DNA from: Tenuifilum thalassicum
GTDB taxonomy: Bacteria; Bacteroidota; Bacteroidia; Bacteroidales; Tenuifilaceae
Length of the DNA: 64,000 bases
Assembly (NCBI RefSeq): GCF_013265555.1
Contig: NZ_CP041345.1
Location: 2,588,581 to 2,652,580, forward strand
Direction of reading: 5' to 3'
Part shown: positions 1 to 7,821 of the stretch, one piece after another
How positions within the stretch are numbered: position 1 is the stretch's first letter
How the letters are laid out: each line of letters begins with the position of its first letter
The notes under the pieces: model-generated
Told to the model about the DNA's origin: nothing
The model's database searches: none
The model's input: only the letters and a program-made list of their open reading frames with translations
Program-made: the position numbers and the translations under genes

Positions 1-354
1 CAAAGCAGCTACGATTATCAGAATAGGAATGACTTTAAAAACAACCGTGTACTCTTTTAACGTGCTTTCGGTTCGTTCTATTTCTGATTTGTAGAAAGCA
101 GTTGCATCTTCCCGATAGGCTTTTTCGAATTGTACGACTCTGGATTTATTGGTATAAAACAAGCCCAACCCGATAGTCATCAGCAGCACACCTGCCACCA
201 GTGTTGGAATCACATAGGCTTTGGCCAATTCAGTTTTACCTAACTGCCAAAAACCAATGCTTGTAGCGAAAAATAAAATGGCAAAAACAATGAAGAATCG
301 GGTAGAAAGCACCTCGGCTTTTGCCCATTCGGTGGATAGTTTCAATAGTTCCAT
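1..354 (-). CDS. Inner membrane protein, partial (runs off the window)
   Basis: The frame opens with ATG at 354 and stays open to the window edge, giving at least 118 codons. Hydrophobic segments lie at about residues 20-37, 45-67 and 104-118, separated by a charged stretch, so this is an integral membrane protein. I do not recognise a family. It starts 3 nt after the stop of the AraC-type regulator and is probably the last visible gene of the same operon. The true C-terminus is outside the window. Confidence 0.6.
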   Translation of the reverse strand, partial: MELLKLSTEWAKAEVLSTRFFIVFAILFFATSIGFWQLGKTELAKAYVIPTLVAGVLLMTIGLGLFYTNKSRVVQFEKAYREDATAFYKSEIERTESTLKEYTVVFKVIPILIIVAAL

Positions 355-357
355 GGT

Positions 358-1269
358 TTAATTAAGTTTATATTTTTCGCGGTATTGAGTTGGACTTATC
401 CCCTCTTTCTTTTTGAACAATCTAGAAAAATACTGCGGGTATTCGAAGCCCAGGTCGTAGGCAACTTCTGCCACACTCTTTTCGGGTTGTAACAGCATGT
501 TTTTGGCCTCGTTAATCAAATATAGTTGCAGGTGCTCATGGGCTGTCTTGCCTGTTTCCTTCTTTAAAGCATCACTTAAATAACGCTGCGAAACCTTTAA
601 CTTTTCTGCTATTTGTTCAATGCTCGGGATGCCCTTTTCCTGAAACTGCCCGGATTCGAAATAATCATCCAGGTATTGATTAAATTGTTCGAGCAGGCTG
701 TTAGTTAGCTCCTTGCGGTTGATAAACTGCCGCTGATAGAAACGGTTGGCATATTTTAGTAGCGTATCTAAATGAGCAATAATGATATCCTTGCTGAAGT
801 CATCCTGGGTATTTTGATATTCGATTTCGATATTCTTAACAATCGACTCAATTTGTTTTTCCTCCTTGGGTGAAAGGTGCAATGCTTCTTTGGTGGAATA
901 AGAGAAGAAACCATATTTCTTGATTTGCTTCTCGAGTATTGTTCCTTTTAGAAAATCTTCATGGAATAGAATGGAAAAGCCTTTGGGCTCGAAAACAATA
1001 CTACTGTTCCATTGCAGCACCTGCCGGGGAGCCATAAAGATTAAGGCTCCGTTGGTGAAATCGTACTTGGTACGGCCGTAGTTTAAATCACCCTCCACGT
1101 ACTTTTTAAAACTAATGGTGTAACAGTCGTTGGTAATGGGTGGCGAACTTTCTCTCGGACAGGGAATTGCTTTATCACCATCAAAAACAATTACGCTGAG
1201 CATGGGATGTTCGGGACGAGGTAGCCCTAAATAGTCTAGGTAGGCCGATAATGTTTTAAAGTGTTTCAT
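358..1269 (-). CDS. AraC family transcriptional regulator
   Basis: 303 residues. The C-terminal third (about 210-300) is the double helix-turn-helix DNA-binding domain of the AraC/XylS family: a first helix pair around IEQIAEKLKVSQRYLSDALK and a second ending in the family signature FSRLFKKKEGISPTQYREK. The N-terminal 190 residues are the presumed sensor region; I cannot name a ligand. It lies downstream of a metallo-hydrolase and two NAD(P)-binding oxidoreductases on the same strand and upstream of a membrane protein, with gaps of 3-16 nt, so it probably controls its own operon. Family assignment is firm; the effector is unknown. Confidence 0.9.
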   Translation of the reverse strand: MKHFKTLSAYLDYLGLPRPEHPMLSVIVFDGDKAIPCPRESSPPITNDCYTISFKKYVEGDLNYGRTKYDFTNGALIFMAPRQVLQWNSSIVFEPKGFSILFHEDFLKGTILEKQIKKYGFFSYSTKEALHLSPKEEKQIESIVKNIEIEYQNTQDDFSKDIIIAHLDTLLKYANRFYQRQFINRKELTNSLLEQFNQYLDDYFESGQFQEKGIPSIEQIAEKLKVSQRYLSDALKKETGKTAHEHLQLYLINEAKNMLLQPEKSVAEVAYDLGFEYPQYFSRLFKKKEGISPTQYREKYKLN

Positions 1270-1280
1270 AAGTTACAAAG

Positions 1281-2390
1281 TTAGAAATTCCACCATTCGG
1301 AAAATTTTTGATTTATATCATTCAAAAGTACCATCTCTCCAATCATAGGTGTTATAACTCTATACCTAAATTTCATTGCCTTTTCGGCTATTTTTTGAAG
1401 TGGTTCATTCCAGTTATGATTGGCCAATGTGAACTTTGAAGAATGAACAGGTAGAACGGTTTTTGCTTTTAAATCGGTTGCGGCTTTAAGCTGTTCTCCA
1501 GGGAGCATATGTATATACTTCCACTTTTCATCGTATTGCCCATTTTCCAGCACAGCTAAATCAAAGGGGCCGTATTTTTCACCAATCTCCTTAAAATGTG
1601 TACCATACCCGCTATCTCCTCCAACATAAACGGAGTAGTTGGGGAGTTTTATAACAAACGATGCCCACAATGTTTTGTTGCGTTGAAGCCCACGACCTGA
1701 AAAATGTCGTGCAGGAGTAACATGAATCTTCAGTTCCTCATTAAAGGTTAAGGAATCGAACCAGTCCCCTTCGTAAATTACATCTGAACTAAATCCCCAA
1801 CGTTCTAAATGGGAACCATTCCCAAGTCCGGTAATTATTCTTTTTACTTTATGTTTAAGTCGTTTTAGTGTTCGATAATCCATATGATCCCAGTGGTCGT
1901 GCGTTAAAATAAGATAATCAATTTTTGGAATATCATCAGCGGTGTAAATGTCAGCGCCATCATATGCTTTTGTTGTAAAAGTAACTGGTGAGGCATTTCC
2001 GCTTAAAACCGGATCAACTAAAAACTTTATGCCATTTATTTGAAAATAGTAAGATGAATGTCCCATCCAAATAAGAACATCTTCTTTGGGACTTATGCTC
2101 TTCAGATCAGTTCTTTTAGAAGGTAATTTTGTTGTTGGCTCTTTAGGTTTTGACCTGTAAAAGTATTCAAATAGTACATCAAATAAACCAACACCATCAG
2201 ATAGCATGGGAGTAGGTTGCAAATTCTGAAAGGATCCATTTTTATAGTTTGGAGACTTTTTTATTCTTTCCAACCGCTCCCCAGAAGGGATTTTACCAAA
2301 ACGTTCAGTATTGATGAATAAGATTATTCCTAGCAAAATAGCAAAACCACCTGTAACAATAAACAACATCACTTTTAATAGGGTTTTCAT
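1281..2390 (-). CDS. MBL-fold metallo-hydrolase, NAPE-PLD/UlaG-like
   Basis: Metallo-beta-lactamase fold hydrolase with an N-terminal membrane anchor (about residues 5-27). The metal-binding signature HDHWDH near residue 165 follows the strand MGHSSYYFQINGIKFLVDP. Later ligands are the His in TPARHFSGRG, the Asp in YVGGDSGYG and the His in LPVHSSKF. These match the branch that includes N-acyl-phosphatidylethanolamine phospholipase D and UlaG-type lactonases, so the substrate may be a lipid amide or a lactone, which is inference. The frame could also open at a TTG at 2396, but the ATG at 2390 lies 2 nt after the upstream stop and is preferred. 369 residues from that start. Confidence 0.85.
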   Translation of the reverse strand: MKTLLKVMLFIVTGGFAILLGIILFINTERFGKIPSGERLERIKKSPNYKNGSFQNLQPTPMLSDGVGLFDVLFEYFYRSKPKEPTTKLPSKRTDLKSISPKEDVLIWMGHSSYYFQINGIKFLVDPVLSGNASPVTFTTKAYDGADIYTADDIPKIDYLILTHDHWDHMDYRTLKRLKHKVKRIITGLGNGSHLERWGFSSDVIYEGDWFDSLTFNEELKIHVTPARHFSGRGLQRNKTLWASFVIKLPNYSVYVGGDSGYGTHFKEIGEKYGPFDLAVLENGQYDEKWKYIHMLPGEQLKAATDLKAKTVLPVHSSKFTLANHNWNEPLQKIAEKAMKFRYRVITPMIGEMVLLNDINQKFSEWWNF

Positions 2391-2392
2391 TT

Positions 2393-3064
2393 TCAAAAGT
2401 TATACTTACTAACGAGTAAATTAATATCTTGTCCGCGAATAATTTTAGCATCATAAGGCTTTTCTACCAGAATAATCATGGCTTTCCCGATTTTCGACGA
2501 AGTGGTGACAGATTTTAATTTTTTTAGAATGGGGAAGAATGGGTACATGAGCTGATAAATTATTCGATAAAGCCGAGTTTTTGAAACTACACCTTTTTCG
2601 GGCAAAATCACACCGGGCCGGAAGGCATAGGCATCTTTAAAACCCTTGTTTAAGATTAAATTTTCCGTTTTCCCCTTCACGCGTGCCCAATTGCTTTTTC
2701 CTTTTTCAGAGCCATCGGTTCCTTCGCCCGAAACGTAAATAAAGGTCATATCATGATTCAACTCATAAAGCAGATTTGCCAAACTTTCTGTAACGATATA
2801 GGTGAGCTTATAATATTGCTCGTGGCTCATTCCTGCCGAAGATACTCCCATGCAATGGAAGCAGGCATCGTATCCGCTCAAGCGATCGCGCAGGGGCAAA
2901 AAATTGGTGAAGTCTTTATGGATAACCTCTTTTATTTTGGGATGACTGATTCCTATAGGAGTTCTGTTGATGAGCAAAACCTCGCTGATTTTGTCATCTT
3001 CCAGACACTCCAACAAAACACCCTTTCCAACCATCCCGGTTGAGCCTGTTATAATTACTTTCAT
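2393..3064 (-). CDS. NAD(P)-binding Rossmann protein, atypical SDR
   Basis: 223 residues. The N-terminus carries the nucleotide-binding motif TGSTGMVGKG (GxxGxxG), followed by a conserved acidic position after the second strand. The middle has CFHCMGVSSAG and a YYKLTY stretch typical of NAD-dependent epimerase/dehydratase-like extended SDRs of about 220 residues. The substrate is unknown. The gene ends with TGA at 2393-2395 and the next gene starts 2 nt later, so the two are probably translationally coupled. This TGA is also evidence that TGA is read as stop in this genome. Confidence 0.8.
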   Translation of the reverse strand: MKVIITGSTGMVGKGVLLECLEDDKISEVLLINRTPIGISHPKIKEVIHKDFTNFLPLRDRLSGYDACFHCMGVSSAGMSHEQYYKLTYIVTESLANLLYELNHDMTFIYVSGEGTDGSEKGKSNWARVKGKTENLILNKGFKDAYAFRPGVILPEKGVVSKTRLYRIIYQLMYPFFPILKKLKSVTTSSKIGKAMIILVEKPYDAKIIRGQDINLLVSKYNF

Positions 3065-3074
3065 AGCTATTCTG

Positions 3075-4052
3075 TTATAGATTCCATTTTATACCTGTTT
3101 CTTTTTCTGAAAGTTCCCATAATTTCTGTGCTATCTTCTTGTCTTTGGCATGTGGCTCCAATTTATGGGCGCCTACAGGGCCTACCCAGTTGTTCCAACC
3201 AGTTGGACCATAAAATCCTTTTGGGTCGAGGTTGGGCTCGGTAGCGCACATCAGCATCGGGTAGGCACCTTTCTCAGCCGATTGCGTTAACGGGGAAAGT
3301 TTCATCAGATTAAAGATGAACTTCATCATAAAGCTGCCGCTTGTGTTAATCAAATTGGTTCTGGACGACCCCGGATGGCATGCATAAACTTTTACATCTG
3401 TTTTGCCGGCCTTCTCCAAACGATCCTGCAGCTCATAAACCGACATGATTTGTGCCAACTTGCTCTGACTGTAAGCATTGTTGGGGGTGTAGTCATGATC
3501 CCAGTTTAAATCGTCGAATTTTATGGTTTTTAAACCCATATTGTAGCCCATGCTTCCTACCGTTACAATTCTTCCTTTTGATTTTTCTATCAAAGGGAAT
3601 AACAAAGCCTGAAGCGTAAAGTTGCCAAAATAGTTGGTTCCCATCTGGCTTTCCCATCCATCTACTGTTAACACACGCTTGGGGACTTGGGCAATGGCAG
3701 CATTGCAAATTAACGCATCGATTCGATCAACTGATTTAAGAACCTCAGCTGCGGCTTTTTTCACCGATGCCTGTACCGATAAATCCATCTGAATGGTTAG
3801 CACATCAATGGAATTGCCCAATTCCTTCTTTAGAATATCGATTGTATTCTCCGATTTCTTCGGATTGCGGTTCAGCATAACAACACGTGCACCTTTTGAG
3901 AGTAGAATTCTTGCAGCTTCGAAACCGGTTCCGCTGGTGGTTCCGGTAATCACAAAGGTTTTACCCTTTAAATTCCCAATTCTGTCGGGAGTCCAGCCTT
4001 TTTTACCAAATTGATTTTGTTCCATTTTTTTCATTTTTGATTTAAAGAACAA
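3075..4052 (-). CDS. SDR family oxidoreductase, protochlorophyllide-reductase-like
   Basis: 325 residues, classical short-chain dehydrogenase. The cofactor motif TGTTSGTGFEAARIL is near residue 35, NAAIA near residue 118, and the catalytic Tyr-Lys pair is in YSQSKLAQ near residue 195. Length and the C-terminal part (YGPTGWNNWVGPVG) resemble the retinol/protochlorophyllide-reductase-like SDRs. It is the first gene of a five-gene minus-strand operon with an epimerase-like protein, an MBL hydrolase, an AraC regulator and a membrane protein. Only imperfect TAnnTTTG matches are seen upstream. The substrate cannot be read from sequence. Confidence 0.85.
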   Translation of the reverse strand: MFFKSKMKKMEQNQFGKKGWTPDRIGNLKGKTFVITGTTSGTGFEAARILLSKGARVVMLNRNPKKSENTIDILKKELGNSIDVLTIQMDLSVQASVKKAAAEVLKSVDRIDALICNAAIAQVPKRVLTVDGWESQMGTNYFGNFTLQALLFPLIEKSKGRIVTVGSMGYNMGLKTIKFDDLNWDHDYTPNNAYSQSKLAQIMSVYELQDRLEKAGKTDVKVYACHPGSSRTNLINTSGSFMMKFIFNLMKLSPLTQSAEKGAYPMLMCATEPNLDPKGFYGPTGWNNWVGPVGAHKLEPHAKDKKIAQKLWELSEKETGIKWNL

Positions 4053-4425
4053 TGCAAAGATCGGTTGAAAGCAACTTGTTTTCTTATACAGATTTACAAA
4101 TGTTGTATACTTTTTAGCATGATATAGTTATAAAACCAAGCACATCATCTATTAGTCAGATTTACACCCACAAACAACCATTTGTTATATCTTCACAACA
4201 AAAATATTCAAACTATAAATACCGACTTAAGGTAAAATTAATTAAGGCTTATCTTTTAAAGCAAAAATCAATTTATAATAGAATCCTGCACCTAACCATT
4301 TTAACCTTGCACCAAACTTGTTAGGATGAATTGGTTAAAGAAATTGCCATCGAACTTTCAAGCTGTTATAACAAACAGCCTGAGCAGTTGATGGCAAACA
4401 AAAAACAGCTAACGAATGAATGTTG
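4053..4425. other. Intergenic region, 373 bases
   Basis: No coding frame here has a recognisable product. It contains the upstream region of the SDR operon on its left and the downstream region of the nitroreductase on its right. A short inverted repeat (GCTGTT 4362-4367, AACAGC 4374-4379) is present without a T-run on either side, so I do not call it a terminator. Nothing else is seen. Confidence 0.4.
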
Positions 4426-5085
4426 CTATACAACAGTAATAACCTCTTCTTCAGGAAGTCTGGATTTAGGAGTTTTATCAGTCGCATTAAAATCGCTCTC
4501 TGCCCTGTAACCAATTGCAATTGCCATAACAGCAGTAAAGCCCTTATCCGTTAATCCAAACTCTTGGTCTAATACTTTCGCATCAATTCCCTCCATTGCA
4601 CAAGAATCAATGCCAAGGGCAGCAACACCCAGCAAAAAACTTCCAGCATTAAGATATACCTGTTTCTCCATCCAATGTTGCAAATCATTCAATTGATTTT
4701 TGTGGATGTCGGTAAAAGTATTGCGAGCACCAAAAACCCTCTGCTTTATCTCCTCATTCGGGAATCGACCATCGTTATCCTCCAACTCAAGAAGGTGTTT
4801 CATATATTCCTCATCAGTATCGATGCGAGAACAGAACAAGACCACATGCGATGCATTTAACACTTTAGCTTCGTTGAATGCAAAAAAACCTTGGGTTCCT
4901 TTTGCCATTCTCTTTTTTCCTTCATCGGTACTTGCAATAATAAAATGCCAGGGTTGAATATTGGTACTTGATGGACTCATCCTAAGCAGTTCCTTAACCT
5001 TGGCAAAGTCCTCATCTGAAATTTTCTTGTTCGGATCAAATTCTTTTGTGGAATACCTCCAGTTTAGTAGTTCCTTAATATCCAT
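4426..5085 (-). CDS. NAD(P)H-dependent nitroreductase, NfsB-like
   Basis: 219 residues, the size of NfsB-type oxygen-insensitive nitroreductases/dihydropteridine reductases. The N-terminal FMN phosphate-binding motif is WRYSTKEFDP, followed by MSPSSTNIQPWHFIIA, which is typical of the NfsB branch. The later SCAMEGID and AVMAIAIGYRAESD segments form the second half of the flavin site. It would reduce nitroaromatics or quinones with NAD(P)H as a cytoplasmic homodimer. It stands alone between two long intergenic regions. A 61-codon frame overlapping its 3' end is a shadow. Confidence 0.88.
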   Translation of the reverse strand: MDIKELLNWRYSTKEFDPNKKISDEDFAKVKELLRMSPSSTNIQPWHFIIASTDEGKKRMAKGTQGFFAFNEAKVLNASHVVLFCSRIDTDEEYMKHLLELEDNDGRFPNEEIKQRVFGARNTFTDIHKNQLNDLQHWMEKQVYLNAGSFLLGVAALGIDSCAMEGIDAKVLDQEFGLTDKGFTAVMAIAIGYRAESDFNATDKTPKSRLPEEEVITVV

Positions 5086-5295
5086 ATGTTTTTTAAGTTT
5101 TATTTCGATTTAAAAACAAGATAAGTTTGTCAATGTTCACCATCGATATTTTTTTGAAAGAAATTGCCCAATGAATCTGTCAAGAAATACATTAAAAAGA
5201 AAAATATGTTAACTCCAAGTAAAAACAAAAACTATAAAAGAGGTCAGCTTCATAATCTTTCAAGTCGCATCTTTAACTTCCTCACATTCATCAAA

Positions 5296-5320
5296 ATTCG
5301 ACCAGCTCGGCATGATAATA
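5296..5320. repeat. Extragenic repeat element, GCTCGGCATGA type
   Basis: The core TCGACCAGCTCGGCATGATA matches three elements in the 55 kb island (55131, 55373, 55646) that carry TCGACxxGCTC followed by GCATGACAA. It is the most diverged of the four copies seen here. Confidence 0.5.
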
Positions 5321-5440
5321 AAGGATAAAGGTTAAAGGATAAAGTTTATGATTTAAGGTTGTGTACAGCGAAGACTGATTAAAATTCAACGCTGTGTCCT
5401 GCTAAGACGAATAAAAGGCGTTAAGCTTTAAACGATATAA

Positions 5441-5515
5441 TATTCCGATTCATTCCGAATATTTCCGATTCATTCAGACTCATTCTTTTAACTTCCTCTA
5501 ACTTCCCAAATTCCT
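5441..5515. repeat. Extragenic repeat, TTCCGATTCATTCC/TTAACTTCCTCTAACTTC type
   Basis: Short imperfect units of ATTCCGATTC and ATTCCGAATA are followed by TTTTAACTTCCTCTAACTTC and TTCCTC. The same order of units recurs at 55285-55370, 55571-55640 and partly at 55684-55735. Confidence 0.55.
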
Positions 5516-5585
5516 CCACACGAAAATCCCGATCAGGCACAGCAGTTCTAAGCAATCAGACTCTCTTTTCAACAAACCCCAATCA

Positions 5586-6551
5586 TTATTCTTGCCAGGG
5601 TAAATGGTCTAAATCGACATTTCCGCCTGATATTATTACGCCAACCTTTTTGTTTCGGAATTTTTCACCATGTTCCAAAATTGCTGCAACAGGCACAGCC
5701 GAAGATGGTTCAATAATAATTTTCATTCGTTCCCAAACCATTCGCATAGCCTTAATAATTGATGATTCCGAAACGGTTAGTATACCGTCGCAATGCTGGA
5801 GCAGGGTTGAGAAAGTTAATGGCGACAAAGAGGTGAGCAGGCCATCGGCAATGGTCTGTGGGTTAACCGAGGGGTATATTTTCTTATCGATTAATGAACG
5901 GTATGCGTCATCAGCATTTTGAGGTTCAGCCCCATAAACTTTGATTTTTGGGTTCTTGCCCTTAATGTATGCTGCTGTCCCGCTTAGCAAACCGCCCCCA
6001 CCTACAGGAGCAATAACGATGTCGAGATCGGGATGTTCCTGGAGCAGCTCAAGTGAAGCTGTCCCCTGCCCGCATATCACGTTAAAACTATCGTAAGGAT
6101 GAATAAAGGTTGCATTAGTCTCCGCCTTAATTTTAAGCATGGTTTCCTCCCTAGCCTTCTGGGTTGGCTTGCAGAATGTAATCTGGCCACCATATCCTGC
6201 AACCGCCTTTTTCTTTATCCCTGGTGCATTTTCGGGCATGATTATATATGCAGGTATTCCCCTTACCGCAGCGGCTAGCGAAAGTGCTGCAGCATGGTTC
6301 CCTGAGCTGTGTGTAATAACACCATTAGCAGCCTCATCGGGTTTTAACTTCAGAATAGAATGGGTAGCGCCTCGGAACTTAAATGCTCCCACCTTCTGAA
6401 AATTCTCACATTTGAACCAAGTATGGCAACCCAAAATTGAATTAATGCTACTTGAAGAAAAAACAGGAGTACGATTAATGTGATTTTTAATTAGTTGGTA
6501 TGCATTCTCAATATCTCGAAAATCGGGAATCATCAAATTAAAATCAATCAT
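5586..6551 (-). CDS. PLP-dependent threonine/serine dehydratase family protein
   Basis: 321 residues, fold type II PLP enzyme. The Schiff-base lysine is Lys58 in GAFKFRGA. The substrate-binding loop is SSGNHAAA and the glycine-rich phosphate-binding loop is GGGGLLSG near residue 185. The length corresponds to a catalytic domain without the C-terminal ACT-like regulatory domain of biosynthetic IlvA, so a catabolic threonine/serine ammonia-lyase or serine racemase is more likely. Start codon ATG at 6551 overlaps the upstream gene by 8 nt, indicating coupling to the secreted protein gene. The exact amino acid specificity is not decidable here. Confidence 0.88.
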   Translation of the reverse strand: MIDFNLMIPDFRDIENAYQLIKNHINRTPVFSSSSINSILGCHTWFKCENFQKVGAFKFRGATHSILKLKPDEAANGVITHSSGNHAAALSLAAAVRGIPAYIIMPENAPGIKKKAVAGYGGQITFCKPTQKAREETMLKIKAETNATFIHPYDSFNVICGQGTASLELLQEHPDLDIVIAPVGGGGLLSGTAAYIKGKNPKIKVYGAEPQNADDAYRSLIDKKIYPSVNPQTIADGLLTSLSPLTFSTLLQHCDGILTVSESSIIKAMRMVWERMKIIIEPSSAVPVAAILEHGEKFRNKKVGVIISGGNVDLDHLPWQE

Positions 6552-7344
6552 GGCTAGTCTTATCGTTAGGTAATGCTTTTTTATATTGTTCGTATAGCTC
6601 TAAAATTCGCTCTCGCAATTCATAATCAGTTGCCTTCAAGACATAGCTCTGATCAAAGCTTAGATAGTCGAAAAACCTTTGAAGTTCCTCGCCTTTGAGC
6701 CCGGTTAGCTTTTCAACAACACCAAGGTTAAACTTGTTTTCAGCCTTCCGCTTAAGTCTTTCCTTTTCAATAGCCGCATCAACCTTTTCATTTTGTTTTT
6801 GGTACCAATCCTTTCCAAAAGTAACACCCATAGTTTGACCTGGCAGGCTAAGTAGAGCAAGACCTTTAACAATGCCATAAAAGTATAGCCGAATTCTTTC
6901 GTTCTGCTGTTCCTCTTTATCTTTTTTTAAATCGAGGTGTGCAAATTCTCTTAGAAATCTATCATAAGTAGTAAAACGCGAAATCCTCACCTCTTCAATT
7001 TCATAAACCTTTGGGGTTAGCTTAATGGAATAAAAAATGGTATCCTTACTGAACTGTCCCCAGTTGAGTATGTACTTCTGATGATACCCAAGGGCGGTAA
7101 TTCTAAGGCTATCGCCAATTCTGTAAGGAATTTTAAAGTAACCCATCAAGTCGGAAATACATCCCTTTTTTTGTGTAATATTAAGAACATGTGCCAAACC
7201 AACTGGCTCACCTGTCTTTTCATTTGTTAGTCTAAAATTTACAACTCTAAGCGAATCGGGTACAGGGAGCAAAACTTGAGCCCAAATTGGTTTGATTCCA
7301 GAAAGGGTTGCAATAGCTATTATAAGAAAAAGAATCTTTTTCAA
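6544..7344 (-). CDS. Secreted protein with carboxypeptidase-regulatory-like domain
   Basis: 266 residues. A signal peptide covers about residues 1-22 (hydrophobic core ILFLIIAIATLSGI, cleavage after WAQ). Residues 30-115 resemble the carboxypeptidase-D regulatory-like beta-sandwich common in Bacteroidota surface proteins. The C-terminal half is charged and helical (RLKRKAENKFNLGVVEKLTG) and unrecognised. The start is a TTG at 7344: the only nearby ATG (7349) is out of frame and runs into TGA, while the TTG gives an intact signal peptide 17 nt downstream of a perfect -7 element. It probably acts in the periplasm or outer membrane. Function unknown. Confidence 0.75.
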   Translation of the reverse strand: MKKILFLIIAIATLSGIKPIWAQVLLPVPDSLRVVNFRLTNEKTGEPVGLAHVLNITQKKGCISDLMGYFKIPYRIGDSLRITALGYHQKYILNWGQFSKDTIFYSIKLTPKVYEIEEVRISRFTTYDRFLREFAHLDLKKDKEEQQNERIRLYFYGIVKGLALLSLPGQTMGVTFGKDWYQKQNEKVDAAIEKERLKRKAENKFNLGVVEKLTGLKGEELQRFFDYLSFDQSYVLKATDYELRERILELYEQYKKALPNDKTSHD

Positions 7345-7360
7345 AACATCTATTTTTTAC

Positions 7361-7368
7361 CAAATATA
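7361..7368 (-). promoter_or_regulatory. Candidate promoter -7 element (TATATTTG)
   Basis: Perfect match to the Bacteroidetes TAnnTTTG element on the minus strand, 17 nt before the TTG start of the secreted protein gene. The predicted leader is about 10 nt. Confidence 0.5.
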
Positions 7369-7467
7369 GAGAATTGAAACATTTACACTCCAATTCAAAG
7401 AAATCCTTTAACCATAATTAACCAGTACAATGATTTATAAAAATAGTACTTAACAATATACCCATAA

Positions 7468-7821
7468 TTATTTTTTACTAAGAACAAAAATATCCTTACG
7501 GCGGTCTCTTAAGTTCCGAACGCTGCCATACTGATTCAACTCTTTTAGGACTGAAAGGTCAACATCAACAACAAGAATCATCTCGGTGTTAGGGGTTGCT
7601 TCGGCTTTTATGCCGTTAGCAGGAAAAGCAAAGTCGCAGGGTGTAAAAACCATTGATTGGGCATACTGGATGTCCATGTTGTGCACCTTGGGTAGGTTAC
7701 CTACACTCCCAGCTATGGCTACATAGCACTCATTTTCAATGGCACGGGCCTGGGCGCAATATCGTACTCGGGAATATGCGTTTTGAGTATCGGTTAAGAA
7801 GGGAACGAAAAGTATTTGCAT
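7468..7821 (-). pseudogene. C-terminal part of GNAT/carbon-nitrogen hydrolase, cut off by TGA
   Basis: 117 codons from an ATG directly after the TGA at 7822-7824, in the same frame as the upstream gene. The sequence (VRYCAQARAIENECYVAIAG, then NMDIQYAQSMVFTP) is the conserved C-terminal third of the nitrilase fold, continuing exactly where the upstream product stops. It lacks the catalytic Glu, Lys and Cys, which lie in the upstream piece. It is either a dead 3' remnant, a separately translated subunit that completes the fold, or an artefact of one miscalled base. Ends with TAA. Confidence 0.7.

Larger units (their letters stand above)
5086..5585. other. Intergenic region of 500 bases with repeat-derived sequence
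   Basis: No gene is visible. The stretch holds two pieces that recur near 55 kb: a TTCGACCAGCTCGGCATGAT element at 5297-5316, and a run of TTCCGATTCATTCC-type units followed by TTAACTTCCTCTAACTTC at about 5441-5515. It looks like decayed extragenic repeat sequence, not regulatory DNA. Confidence 0.55.

Noticed and set aside
2391-2396. TTG start of the MBL hydrolase at 2396
   Set aside because: An ATG two codons later lies just past the upstream stop and gives the same signal-anchor sequence.
4335-4520. 61-codon frame overlapping the nitroreductase 3' end
   Set aside because: Overlaps a well supported gene in another frame, with no family resemblance.
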